From contig NZ_BMRF01000001.1 in assembly GCF_014648495.1 (NCBI RefSeq), positions 186,001 through 250,000 on the forward strand: a stretch of DNA of 64,000 nucleotides. Reading direction: 5' to 3'. A program made the translations under genes and the position numbers. The notes under the pieces were generated by a model. It ran no database searches. It was not told the DNA's origin and saw only the letters and a list, made by a program, of their open reading frames with translations. This DNA is from Actinomadura cremea. Lineage in GTDB: Bacteria > Actinomycetota > Actinomycetes > Streptosporangiales > Streptosporangiaceae. Of this stretch, positions 24,971 through 34,038 are shown in pieces. How positions within the stretch are numbered: position 1 is the first letter of the stretch; every line of letters starts with the position of its first letter.

Positions 24971-25001
24971 GGTGGTGCCCGAGCGTCCGGCGGGCACCAC
25001 C
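24971..25001. terminator. Terminator between convergent genes
   Basis: GGTGGTGCCC (24971-24980) pairs perfectly with GGGCACCACC (24992-25001) around an 11-base loop. It lies 14 bp after the methyltransferase stop and probably ends the five-gene importer operon. Confidence 0.6.
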
Positions 25002-25015
25002 GCGCCGGACGTCCG

Positions 25016-25786
25016 TCACCGCAGGGCGGCCACCAGGGCGTCGCAGTGCGAGCACCAGACCTGGCGGGCCTCGGCGAAGCCCTGGTCGCGCAGCGCGTCG
25101 ATGTGCCACTGCGTGGTGGTGGGCCGGTCGGCCTGGGGACGGGCGGGGCCGCGCGGGTCGCCGAGGATCTCGAACCGGCGCCGGGCCGGGTCGGCGAGGA
25201 CGGGGTCGGCGGCGACGGCGGTCCACCAGTCGCGCCAGTCGAGCGCCCCGGCGGCCTGCGCGCGCTCCTGCCGGGCGGCGTGCAGCGTCCGGGCCGCCGC
25301 GTTGAGGCGGGGCGCGGACTCGTCCGTCATGTGGTCGGCGTTGAGGAAGACGCCGCCGTCCCGCAGCACGCCCCGGAGCCGCCCGTACAGGACGCGCAGC
25401 GGTCCGGTGTCGAGCCAGTGCAGGGCGGTGGCCGTCAGGACGGCGTCGTAGGCGCGGTGGGGCAGGGCGTCGGTCCAGCCGGGGTCGGTCAGGTCCGCGG
25501 TCACCAGCTCGACCCGGTCGTCGCCCGCGAAGTGGCCGCGGGCGATGGTGAGCAGGGCAGGGTCGATGTCGACGCCGGTGGCGCGGGCCGCGGGGAAGCG
25601 CCTGAGCAGCCGGTCGGTGATGCTGCCGGTGCCGCAGGCGAGGTCCAGCACCGTCGGTTCCGGGCCGGCGACCGCCTCCACCATGTCGAGCATGACCCGG
25701 AAGCGCTCCTCCCGGTCCGGCATGTACCACTCCTGCTGGCGGTCCCAGCTGTCCTGCCATGCCTGCCAGGTGGCCGTCTCGGTCAT
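25016..25786 (-). CDS. Class I SAM-dependent methyltransferase, last gene of the importer operon
   Basis: The 256-residue protein starts at ATG 25786, overlapping the ATPase stop as ATGA. The SAM site is TVLDLACGTGSITDRLL, followed by GVDIDPALLTIARG and ALHWLDTGPL of the UbiE/trans-aconitate-like class. The coupling makes it part of the nickel-type importer operon, which is unusual for a methyltransferase. It may modify a chelator or a metal-responsive small molecule, but this is only suggested by position. Confidence 0.85.
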   Translation of the reverse strand: MTETATWQAWQDSWDRQQEWYMPDREERFRVMLDMVEAVAGPEPTVLDLACGTGSITDRLLRRFPAARATGVDIDPALLTIARGHFAGDDRVELVTADLTDPGWTDALPHRAYDAVLTATALHWLDTGPLRVLYGRLRGVLRDGGVFLNADHMTDESAPRLNAAARTLHAARQERAQAAGALDWRDWWTAVAADPVLADPARRRFEILGDPRGPARPQADRPTTTQWHIDALRDQGFAEARQVWCSHCDALVAALR

Positions 25787-27330
25787 GTCGGGCTCCTCTT
25801 CGTCGATGGTCTCGCCGCCCGGATCAGCAGGCGGGTGGTCTCGGACTCGGGCGCGCCGAGCACGCGGCCGAGGTCGCCGTGGTCGACCGTCCGGCCGCCG
25901 TCCAGGACCAGCAGGCGGTCCGCGACGGCGCCGAGCAGGGCCAGGTCGTGGCCGATCCACAGGACGGACGCGCCCGCCGCGCGCAGCCGCGCGACCTCGT
26001 CCAGGACGCGGGCGGTGGCCGCGCCGTCGAGGGCGGTGGTGATCTCGTCGCAGATCAGGACGTCCGGACGGGCCAGGACGGCGCGGGCGAACGCGGCGCG
26101 CTGGAGTTCGCCGCCGGACAGGGCGGCGGGCGGGCGGCGCGCGGTGTCCGGGGCGACGCCCAGGCGCTCCAGGAGCGCGGCGGCCTCCGCGGCGGCCTCG
26201 TCCGGGGCGACGTCCCGGAGCCGGACGGCGGTGCGGGCGACCTGGTCGAGGACGGTGCGGCGTTCGTCGAACGAGCCCCGCGTCTCCTGCCACACGTACT
26301 GGACGCGGCGCTTGCGCGAGCGGTCGCGGCGGCGCAGCGGGGGCAGGTCCGCGCCGTCCAGGAGGATCCCGCCGCGGCGCCGTTCGTGCAGGCCGGCGAC
26401 GCAGCGGGCGAGGGTCGTCTTGCCGCTGCCGGACGGTCCGGCCACGCCGAGGCAGTCGCCGGGCGCGAGGGACAGCGAGACGTCGCGCAGCACCTCGCCG
26501 CGCCGTCCGGGACGCAGCCAGGCGGTGAGGTTCCGGACGTCGAGCCGCGCGGGCCCGTCCGACCGGCGGGGACGGGCGGGCGCGGGGGCGGCGGCGGGCG
26601 GCAGGACGTCGCCGGGCGCGCCCCGGCGGGCGACGCGGCCGCCGTCGAGGACGACGACGCGGTCGGCCAGGCCGCGGACCAGGTCGTGGTCGTGGCTCAG
26701 CAGCAGGAGGGCCGTCCCGGAGTCGGCGAGCGCGGCGAGTTCCCGGACGAGCCCGAGGCGGGTGACGGTGTCGAGGCCCGTGCTGGGCTCGTCCAGGACG
26801 AGCGCGCGGGGCCCGCAGGCGAGGACCTGCGCGAGGGCGACGCGCTGCCGCTGCCCGCCCGAGAACCGGTGCGGGAAGCGGCGCAGGGAGTCCGCCGGGA
26901 GCTGCGCCCCGCGGACCGCCTCGTCGACCGTCGCCGACCGGTGCAGCCGCGTGAGCTCCTTGAGGACGGCGCCGGTGCGGCGGGCGGGGTTGAGCGCGGA
27001 GCCCGGGTGCTGGGGCAGGTAGGCGACCGTCCCGCCGCGCAGCCCGGCCGCCCGCCGGGTGGGGCCGTGCTCGTCCACCACCGGGACGCCGCCGACCCGC
27101 ACCGCGCCGCGCAGCTCCACGCCCGGCGCGGCCTCGCCGAGGAGGGCGAGCGCCGTGGTGGTCTTGCCGCTGCCGGACGGCCCGACGAGCGCGGTGACCG
27201 TGCCCGCGGGGACGTCGAGGTCGACGCCGCGCAGGATCTCGGTCTCCCCGGTGCGGGCGGTCAGCCCGCGCACCTCGATCGTCCACGTGTCGCCGGTCCG
27301 GGCCCCGTCCGTCCGCGCGCCGGTCGTCAT
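25783..27330 (-). CDS. ABC importer ATPase, two fused ATP-binding domains (NikDE/DppDF type)
   Basis: The 515-residue protein starts at ATG 27330, overlapping the permease stop by four bases. It contains two complete ABC domains: Walker A GPSGSGKTTT with signature FSGGQRQRV and Walker B ALVLDEPSTGLD in the first, then GPSGSGKTTL, LSGGELQR and VLICDEITTALD in the second. The fusion replaces the separate D and E subunits of family-5 (peptide/nickel) importers. With the Nur-like box upstream of the operon, nickel or a nickel complex is the favoured substrate, but dipeptide import cannot be excluded. Confidence 0.9.
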   Translation of the reverse strand: MTTGARTDGARTGDTWTIEVRGLTARTGETEILRGVDLDVPAGTVTALVGPSGSGKTTTALALLGEAAPGVELRGAVRVGGVPVVDEHGPTRRAAGLRGGTVAYLPQHPGSALNPARRTGAVLKELTRLHRSATVDEAVRGAQLPADSLRRFPHRFSGGQRQRVALAQVLACGPRALVLDEPSTGLDTVTRLGLVRELAALADSGTALLLLSHDHDLVRGLADRVVVLDGGRVARRGAPGDVLPPAAAPAPARPRRSDGPARLDVRNLTAWLRPGRRGEVLRDVSLSLAPGDCLGVAGPSGSGKTTLARCVAGLHERRRGGILLDGADLPPLRRRDRSRKRRVQYVWQETRGSFDERRTVLDQVARTAVRLRDVAPDEAAAEAAALLERLGVAPDTARRPPAALSGGELQRAAFARAVLARPDVLICDEITTALDGAATARVLDEVARLRAAGASVLWIGHDLALLGAVADRLLVLDGGRTVDHGDLGRVLGAPESETTRLLIRAARPSTKRSPT

Positions 27331-28169
27331 GCCGCCGCCTTCGCCCGGCGCAGCCGCTCGCGGGCGCCGCGCCCCAGGAGCCGGTCGGCCAGCAGGTTGA
27401 GCCCGACGGTGAACATGACGAGCAGGGCGGCGGGCGCGCACACCGCCCACGGCTGGATGAGCAGCGCCTCCCGGCTCGCGGCGATCGTGACGCCCCAGTC
27501 GGGGGACGCCGGGTCGAGGCCGAGGCCGAGGAAGTTGGCGGCGGCGACGGTGAAGACGGCGAGCGGGACGCGGGTGCCGCTGTCGGCGGCGGCGACGGGC
27601 AGCACGGTCCGGCCGATGTGGCCGAACAGGATCCGGGCCCGGGACTCGCCCTGCAGCAGCATCGCCTCCGCGACCGGGCCGGACGCGGCGTCCAGCGCCG
27701 CCGCGCGGACGAGCCGGGCCACGGCGGGCACGTTGATCACCGCGACCGCGAGGGCGATGGCGAGCGCGCTGCCCCGCCAGCCGACGCCGATCACGCTGAT
27801 GACCAGCAGGGACGGGATGGGCAGGACGAGCTCCACGGGACGCATCAGCAGCTCGTCGATCCACCGGTGCCGGGTCGTCGCGGCGGCCAGCCCGAGCGGC
27901 GCCCCGAGCAGGTAGGCGAGGGCGACGGCGCCGCAGGCGACGCCGAGGGCGCTGGGGCCGCCGCGCAGCAGCAGGCCGAGCACGTCCCGTCCGGTCCCGT
28001 CGGTGCCGAGCGGGTGGCCGCCGCCGAGGACGTAGGGCGCGCCGTCGTCCGGAGTGACGGCGGGCGCGAGCAGGGGCCCGAGGACGGCGGCGAGGACGGG
28101 GACGGCGAGCAGCAGCGCGGCCGTCCAGGTCGCCGGGCCGGTGCGGGTGCGGGTTCGGGTTCGGGTCAT
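27327..28169 (-). CDS. ABC importer permease (NikC/DppC type)
   Basis: The 280-residue inner-membrane permease starts at ATG 28169, overlapping the upstream permease stop by four bases. After a curious Thr-Arg repeat at the N-terminus (from a short DNA repeat), it shows HPLGTDGTGRDVLGLLL, the DppC hallmark, and a weak EAA-type coupling loop (AEAMLLQGESRARILFGHI). About six membrane segments are present. It pairs with the B-type permease encoded just upstream. Confidence 0.9.
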   Translation of the reverse strand: MTRTRTRTRTGPATWTAALLLAVPVLAAVLGPLLAPAVTPDDGAPYVLGGGHPLGTDGTGRDVLGLLLRGGPSALGVACGAVALAYLLGAPLGLAAATTRHRWIDELLMRPVELVLPIPSLLVISVIGVGWRGSALAIALAVAVINVPAVARLVRAAALDAASGPVAEAMLLQGESRARILFGHIGRTVLPVAAADSGTRVPLAVFTVAAANFLGLGLDPASPDWGVTIAASREALLIQPWAVCAPAALLVMFTVGLNLLADRLLGRGARERLRRAKAAA

Positions 28170-29113
28170 CGCAGCATCTCCGAGCGCGGCGCCAGGCGCT
28201 GGCAGACGAGGTCGGCGACGACGTTGAGCGCCAGCGCCACCGCCGCCAGCAGCAGGGTCAGCGCCTGGACGGTCGGGACGTCGCGGCCCTGCACCGCCTC
28301 GATCAGCGCGGTGGCGGTGCCGGGGATCGCGAAGACCGCCTCGACGACCAGCACGCCGCCGAGGAGCTGGTCGCCGGTCCGCGCGAGTTCCTGGACGCCC
28401 GGGACGGCGGCGTTCGGCAGCACGTGGCGCAGCACGAGCCGGGTGCGCGGCACCCCGAGCCGCCGCGCCTGGACGGTGTACTCGGCCTCCAGCGCCGCGA
28501 TCGTCCCGGCCCTGATCTGCCGGGACAGCGTGCAGACGGTGCGGGCGAGCAGCACGGCGACCGGGAGCACGAGCAGGACGGGCCGGTGCAGCAGGTCCGC
28601 GCCCTCGGCGCCCAGCCACGTCGACGGGAGCCACCCGAGCTGCAGGGAGAACACCGCGACCAGCGCCATGGCGAGCACGAAGTCGGGCACGGCGTTGAGC
28701 GCCAGCGTGACCGCGGTGATGGCACGGTCCAGGCGTCCGCCGGAGCGCAGTCCCATCGTCAGGCCGAGCAGCATCGCGAGCGGCACCAGCAGCGCGGCGG
28801 TGACGGCGGCGAGGATCGCGGTCGCGGTGATCGAGCCGGTGATGATCTCGCGCACCGGGACGTCGCCGACGAGCGAGGTGCCGAGGTCGCCGGACAGGAG
28901 CCCGCCCGCCCAGTCGGCGAACCGCTCGTCCAGGGGGCGGTCGAGCCCGAGCCGCTCCCGCAGGTCGGCGATCTCCCCCGGCCCCGCCTGCTCGTTGAAC
29001 CGGGCCGCCGCCGCGTCGCCGGGCAGCAGCGAGGTCAGCAGGAAGACCACGACGGCGAGGACCGCGAGCTGGACGACGGCGAGCAGGACCCGCCGCGCGG
29101 CGTGGCGCGGCAC
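28166..29113 (-). CDS. ABC importer permease (NikB/DppB type)
   Basis: The 315-residue permease starts at GTG 29113, three bases after the binding-protein stop. It has the DppB-type N-terminal membrane helix (VQLAVLAVVVFLLTSLLPGD), the LRERLGLDRPL segment, GDLGTSLV, and the coupling-loop region YTVQARRLGVPRTRLVLRHV. It should form the translocation path with the C-type permease. Confidence 0.9.
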   Translation of the reverse strand: MPRHAARRVLLAVVQLAVLAVVVFLLTSLLPGDAAAARFNEQAGPGEIADLRERLGLDRPLDERFADWAGGLLSGDLGTSLVGDVPVREIITGSITATAILAAVTAALLVPLAMLLGLTMGLRSGGRLDRAITAVTLALNAVPDFVLAMALVAVFSLQLGWLPSTWLGAEGADLLHRPVLLVLPVAVLLARTVCTLSRQIRAGTIAALEAEYTVQARRLGVPRTRLVLRHVLPNAAVPGVQELARTGDQLLGGVLVVEAVFAIPGTATALIEAVQGRDVPTVQALTLLLAAVALALNVVADLVCQRLAPRSEMLR

Positions 29114-29116
29114 CGG

Positions 29117-30691
29117 TCAGGCCAGCCACACGCGGTCGAAGCGCGCCCAGTTCACCGAGTTGGGCGGCGAGGGCTCGACCCCTTTCAGGCGGGTCGAGAC
29201 CGCGTTCAGCCAGTCCGGGACGCCCCACAGCAGCAGGCCGCCGTCGTCGCGGATGCGCTGCTGCAGGTCGCCGTACCGCCGCGCCCGCTCCCCGTCGTCG
29301 ATGGTCGCCAGCGCTTCCCCGAACGCGTCGTCGAAGTCGCCGTGCTTCCAGGCCGTGGCGTTCTGCCTGGAGTCGGTGAGCAGCCGGTCGCTGATGTAGG
29401 TGGGGATCGGCATGGCGCCGCAGCGGTGGTTGCCGAGCAGCCCGGTGCTCAGCTGGTCGGTGTAGTACGTCTCCGGCGGGCCGTTGACGATCTTCACGCG
29501 CAGCCCGGCCTCGGCCGCCTGCTCGGCGAACAGGTTCGCCGTGTCGACGAACCCGTCGGCGACGGTAGAGGTGTAGAACGTCACCTCCTTGTCGAGCAGC
29601 CCCGTCCTGCGCAGGAGCGCGCGGGCCTCGCCGACGTCCCGTCCGCGCTGCGGCACGTCCCCGGGGTAGTAGTTGTAGCCCAGCCCGTACATGTCGTTGC
29701 CGACGGCGCCGCGCCCGCCGAGGACGACCTCCACCAGGCGCTCGCGGTCGGTGAGGAGCTTCACGGCCAGCGCCGCGTCCGGGTCGTCGAACGGCGGCCG
29801 GTCGGTCTTCAGCGCGATGCCCATGGCGCCGCTGCGCGGGGTGGCGACGATCCGCACGGTGCCGCGTCCCTCGACGACGCGCGCGAACGTGGGCGTCATC
29901 TCGTGGGCGTACTCGATCTCCCCGGCCCGGACGGCGTTGGCGCGGGCCTCCGTCTCGGCGGAGAGGACGCGGAGTTCGTCCAGGTACGCGGCGCCCTCCC
30001 AGTGGTCGTCGAACCGGACGGCCGTGAACGACCGGCCCGCCGTGAACGAGCGGAAGCGGAACGGGCCGGTGCCGACCGGCTCGGACGGGTCGGTGTACCC
30101 GCGCCGCACGATGGCCGTGCCGGTCATCGCCAGCAGCGACGGCAGCTCCGCGTTCGGCCGCTTGAGCGCGATCTCCACGACGCGTCTCCCGGCGGCTCGC
30201 GAACGCTTCAGGTCGATGTCCGACAGCGAGACCCGCGCGCGGCGGTCGGCGGCGGCCGGGTCGAGGATGCGCGCGAGGCTGTAGAGGACGTCGTCGCCGT
30301 CGAGCACGTGGCCGTCGTGGAACGTCGCGGAGCGCAGGTGGAAGCGCCAGACGGTCGCGTCGTCGCTGGTCTCCCAGCGCTCCGCGAGGCGCGGCACCGG
30401 CCGCAGCGTCTCGTCGAAGTCGACGAGCTTGTCGAAGACCGCCTTGTGCCGGGCGATGTCGACGAACGCCCGCTGCGCGTGCGGGTCCATCGTCTCCTTG
30501 GCGCCCGCCCCCGGGAACGCGACCCGCAGCACGCCGCCCCGGGTGGGCTCGCCGGATCCCGCCGAGCCGCCGGACGAGCAGGAGGTCAGCAGGACGGCAC
30601 CGGCCGCCCCGGCCAGCCCGAGAAACCCGCGGCGCGTGGGGGCACCCGACACGCCGCACACCACCTCTTCACCGATGCCCACTTGATGCAT
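29117..30691 (-). CDS. Family-5 solute-binding lipoprotein (nickel/peptide importer)
   Basis: The frame opens at ATG 30691 (524 residues), but a downstream GTG near 30655-30664 gives a better signal peptide start, since GAAGAGG lies there; the N-terminus is therefore uncertain. A twin-arginine-like RRGFLGLAGAAGAVLL precedes the lipobox LLTSC, so the protein is a surface lipoprotein. The mature part is a family-5 binding protein (GGVLRVAFPG, LAERWETSDDATVWRFHLR, VGTGPFRF). A Nur-like box lies 13 bp before the ATG. I infer nickel or a nickel complex as ligand from that box; sequence alone does not separate nickel from peptide binders. Confidence 0.85.
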   Translation of the reverse strand: MHQVGIGEEVVCGVSGAPTRRGFLGLAGAAGAVLLTSCSSGGSAGSGEPTRGGVLRVAFPGAGAKETMDPHAQRAFVDIARHKAVFDKLVDFDETLRPVPRLAERWETSDDATVWRFHLRSATFHDGHVLDGDDVLYSLARILDPAAADRRARVSLSDIDLKRSRAAGRRVVEIALKRPNAELPSLLAMTGTAIVRRGYTDPSEPVGTGPFRFRSFTAGRSFTAVRFDDHWEGAAYLDELRVLSAETEARANAVRAGEIEYAHEMTPTFARVVEGRGTVRIVATPRSGAMGIALKTDRPPFDDPDAALAVKLLTDRERLVEVVLGGRGAVGNDMYGLGYNYYPGDVPQRGRDVGEARALLRRTGLLDKEVTFYTSTVADGFVDTANLFAEQAAEAGLRVKIVNGPPETYYTDQLSTGLLGNHRCGAMPIPTYISDRLLTDSRQNATAWKHGDFDDAFGEALATIDDGERARRYGDLQQRIRDDGGLLLWGVPDWLNAVSTRLKGVEPSPPNSVNWARFDRVWLA

Positions 30692-30718
30692 CTAAACCGC
30701 AGATGCAAGGCATTTGCA
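30687..30718. promoter_or_regulatory. Nur-like box and overlapping dyad upstream of the importer operon
   Basis: TGCAA-GGCAT-TTGCA (30704-30718) matches the TGCAA-N5-TTGCA inverted repeat described for the nickel-responsive Fur-family repressor Nur of Streptomyces. A second dyad, TGCATCT-N7-AGATGCA (30687-30707), overlaps it. Both lie between the divergent nickel-type importer and the cobalamin riboswitch operon and could affect either promoter. Confidence 0.55.
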
Positions 30719-30769
30719 ACATGTGCCCCAAAGAGGGCGCTCGTCGCCTGTGCCACAATGAGCCGCGTA

Positions 30770-30923
30770 GGCGACGGCGGAACGAGGAAGCCGGTGCGAA
30801 TCCGGCGCGGTCCCGCCACTGTGATCGGCGAGTGAACCCCGAACCGAGCCACTGCCCGCGCGAGCGGAGCGGGAAGGCCGGGGCGAGCGACGACCCGAGA
30901 GCCAGGAGACTCACGCGGTCGCC
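30770..30923 (+). promoter_or_regulatory. Cobalamin (B12) riboswitch
   Basis: The hallmark blocks are all present: GGAAGCCGGTGCGAATCCGG, CGGTCCCGCCACTGTGA, a peripheral GGGAAGGCC and the closing GAGAGCCAGGAGAC. An outer stem is formed by GGCGAC (30770-30775) and GTCGCC (30918-30923). It precedes a FecB/BtuF-FecC-FecD importer operon, the usual target of this riboswitch, where adenosylcobalamin binding lowers expression. Confidence 0.95.
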
Positions 30924-30962
30924 TCCTCATGGGAACTGGGGCGGATCTCCCCAGAGAGGAGG
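30922..30962 (+). promoter_or_regulatory. Ribosome-site-masking hairpin of the cobalamin leader
   Basis: CCTCCTC (30922-30928) is complementary to GAGGAGG (30956-30962), the ribosome site of the leader ORF. Inside it CTGGGG (30936-30941) pairs with CCCCAG (30949-30954) around a 7-base loop. The outer strand shares two bases with the riboswitch closing stem, so the two structures compete at their edge. This is a plausible expression platform. Confidence 0.65.
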
Positions 30963-30968
30963 ACTCAC

Positions 30969-31079
30969 ATGTCCATGGGCTCGCCGGACCCGGCACCGTG
31001 CCGGGCGTACGCTCGCCGGAACGCGCGCCGTCGCCCGACCGCGCGTCCGTCCACGCTCGTCCCGGCGGGGGACGCGTGA
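30969..31079 (+). CDS. 36-residue leader ORF coupled to the B12-binding protein gene
   Basis: ATG 30969 lies six bases after an ideal GAGGAGG. The frame encodes 36 residues (MSMGSPDPAPCRAYARR, Arg-rich, ending VPAGDA) and stops with a TGA that overlaps the start of the binding-protein gene as TGATG. Because the main gene has only a mediocre site (GGGGGA), ribosomes regulated by the riboswitch probably enter at the leader ORF and reinitiate. The peptide itself matches nothing I know and may have no function. Confidence 0.55.
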   Translation: MSMGSPDPAPCRAYARRNARRRPTARPSTLVPAGDA

Positions 31080-32080
31080 TGCCGCGCGTCCGCGGCACCG
31101 CCGGACGCCGGGCGCCCGCGGCGCTCGCGCTGGCGTTCGCGCTCCTCGTGTCGGGCTGCGGCGGTTCCGGAAGCGCCGCGGGCGCCCCCGGCGGGGCCGC
31201 GCCGCCGGGCTTCCCGGTGACGGTGGCCAACTGCGGGGTGACGACCGCCTACCAGCGCCCGCCGCAGCGCGCCGTCTCGCTCAACCAGCACGCGACCGAG
31301 GTGATGCTGGCGCTCGGCCTCCAGGGGTCGATGGTCGGCACCGCGTTCCCCGACGACGCGGTCCTGCCGGAGTTCCGGACGGCCTACGACGGGATCGAGG
31401 TGCTCGCCGAGAAGTACCCGTCCTTCGAGGTGCTGCTGGCCGCCGAGCCCGACTTCGTGTACGGCGGCTGGGCGAGCGCCTTCGAGGAGAAGGACGGGCG
31501 CGGCCGCGCGGCCCTGCGGAAGGCGGGGATCGAGAGCCACCTCAACATCGAGGAATGCCCCGGAGGCCCGGTGACGATGGCGACGGTCGAGGAGGAGATC
31601 CGGACCGTCGCGAAGATCTTCGGGGTGACCGGACGCGCCGAGGAGCGGATCGCGTCGATGCGCGCCGTCCTGCGGCGGACCGATGAGGCGCTCGCGGACG
31701 TCCCGCCGCTCGATGTCGCCGTCTACGACAGCGGCGACAAGACCGTCTTCACCGCGGGCGGCGCCGGGATCGGCAACGAGATCATGCGGCTCGCGGGCGC
31801 CACGAACCTCTTCGCCGACCTCGACGACGCGTACGGGGACGTCTCCTTCGAGCAGTTCGCCGAACGCGCGCCCGACGTCATCGTCATCTACGACTACGGC
31901 GACCGGTCGGCCGACGACAAGAAGAGGTTCCTGCTGGACAACCCGGCCCTCCAGGACGTGCCCGCGATCCGGAACGAGCGGTTCGCGGTGCTGCCGCTGT
32001 CGTCGACCGTCACCGGAGTGCGGGCGGCGAGCGCGGTGGAGGCGCTGGCCCGGCAACTGCACCCGGACCGCTTCGCGTGA
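31079..32080 (+). CDS. Cobalamin-type solute-binding lipoprotein (BtuF/FecB family)
   Basis: The 333-residue protein starts at ATG 31079 (GTG 31076 is an in-frame alternative). The signal peptide ends at the lipobox LLVSGCGG with the lipidated Cys27. The mature region is a class III (FecB-like) binding protein: RAVSLNQHATEVMLALGLQ, PSFEVLLAAEPDFVYGGW, GNEIMRLAGATNLFADL and FEQFAERAPDVIVIYDYG. The B12 riboswitch upstream makes cobalamin or a related corrinoid the favoured ligand over siderophores. It is the first structural gene of a three-gene importer operon. Confidence 0.9.
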   Translation: MPRVRGTAGRRAPAALALAFALLVSGCGGSGSAAGAPGGAAPPGFPVTVANCGVTTAYQRPPQRAVSLNQHATEVMLALGLQGSMVGTAFPDDAVLPEFRTAYDGIEVLAEKYPSFEVLLAAEPDFVYGGWASAFEEKDGRGRAALRKAGIESHLNIEECPGGPVTMATVEEEIRTVAKIFGVTGRAEERIASMRAVLRRTDEALADVPPLDVAVYDSGDKTVFTAGGAGIGNEIMRLAGATNLFADLDDAYGDVSFEQFAERAPDVIVIYDYGDRSADDKKRFLLDNPALQDVPAIRNERFAVLPLSSTVTGVRAASAVEALARQLHPDRFA

Positions 32081-33152
32081 CCGGACTCGCCGAGCGCGCC
32101 GCGCCCGCCCGAGCGTCGCGGGCGGCGCGCCGGAGCCGGGTGCCGTACCCGCTGGTGCTCGGCCTGCTCGGCGCGCTGGTGCTCGCGACCGCGACGGCCG
32201 GGATCGCCACCGGGTCCGTGCGCATCCCGCCCGACCAGGTCTGGGGCATCCTCCTGCACCGGCTGCACCCCGCGCTCTCGCCCGCCGACTGGACGCCCGC
32301 CCGCGCGACGATCGTCCTCGACGTCCGGCTGCCGCGGGTGGTGCTGTGCGGGGTGGTCGGCGCGGGCCTGTCGGTGTGCGGCATGGCGCTCCAGGCGATC
32401 GTCCGCAACCCGCTCGCCGACCCGATGCTGCTGGGCGTCTCGTCCGGGGCGTCGGTCGGGGCGGTCCTGGTCGTGGTGTTCCACGTGTCCTGGTTCGGGA
32501 TGTTCTCGCTGCCCCTCGCGGCGTTCGGCGGCGCCCTGCTCGCGCTCGTCCTGGTCTACGCGCTGGCCCGCTCCGGCGGCCGGATGACCACGGTACGGCT
32601 CGTCCTCGCGGGCGTCGCGACCGCCGAGGTCCTGTCGGCCGTGGCGAGCTACCTCGTCATCACCTCCGACGACCCGCACGGCGCCGAGTCGGCGCTGCGC
32701 TGGATGCTCGGCGGCCTCGGCGGCACCACCTGGACGGTGCTGTGGATCCCGGCGGCCGCGGTCCTCACCGGCACGGCGATCCTGCTCGGCCTGTCCCGTC
32801 CGCTGAACCTCCTCCTCGCCGGTGAGGAGGCCGCGACGGCGCTCGGCCTGGACGTGCACCGGTTCCGCGCGGCGCTGTTCGTCCTGGTCGCGCTGATGAT
32901 CGGGACGATCGTCGCGGTCAGCGGCGCGATCGGCTTCGTCGGCCTGATCATGCCGCACGCCGTCCGGCTGCTGGTGGGCGCCGACCACCGCCGCGCGCTG
33001 CCGGTCGTCGCGCTGCTCGGCGCGTCCTTCCTGATCGTCGCCGACGTGGCCGCGCGGACCCTGATCAGCCCGGAGGAGATCCCCGTCGGCATCCTCACCG
33101 CTCTGGTCGGCGGCCCGTTCTTCCTGTACCTGATGCGCCGGAGGGCGGCGGG

Positions 33153-33156
<4 letters not shown>
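32077..33156 (+). CDS. FecCD/BtuC-family ABC importer permease
   Basis: The 359-residue permease starts at GTG 32077, overlapping the binding-protein stop (GTGA). It has about ten membrane segments and FecCD landmarks: RLPRVVLCGVVGAGLSVCG, MALQAIVRNPLADPMLLGVSSG, SGAIGFVGLIMPHAVRLLVG and EEIPVGILTALVGGPFFLYL. It forms the B12 channel as a homodimer with the ATPase encoded next. Confidence 0.93.
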
Positions 33157-33947
<791 letters not shown>

Positions 33948-34015
33948 AGCGGGGCCTCACCCGCCGGGCTCGGCAGCCGCCCCCTCCGGCGGCCGCCGCG
34001 GCCTGTTCACCGGTG

Positions 34016-34038
34016 TCGGTGGGGGTGGGGGTGGGGGT
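34016..34038 (+). repeat. G-rich tandem tract (possible G-quadruplex)
   Basis: Three consecutive TGGGGG units (34020-34037) follow CGGTG and are followed by CGGTCGGGG. The plus strand has at least three runs of five G plus flanking GG/GGGG runs, enough to consider a G-quadruplex. It lies at the 3' end between the convergent importer ATPase and MarR genes. Confidence 0.45.

Noticed and set aside
30929-31078. Longer N-terminus for the B12-binding protein starting inside the riboswitch tail
   Set aside because: The extension lacks a ribosome site and would bury the signal peptide. ATG 31079 begins a normal lipoprotein signal.
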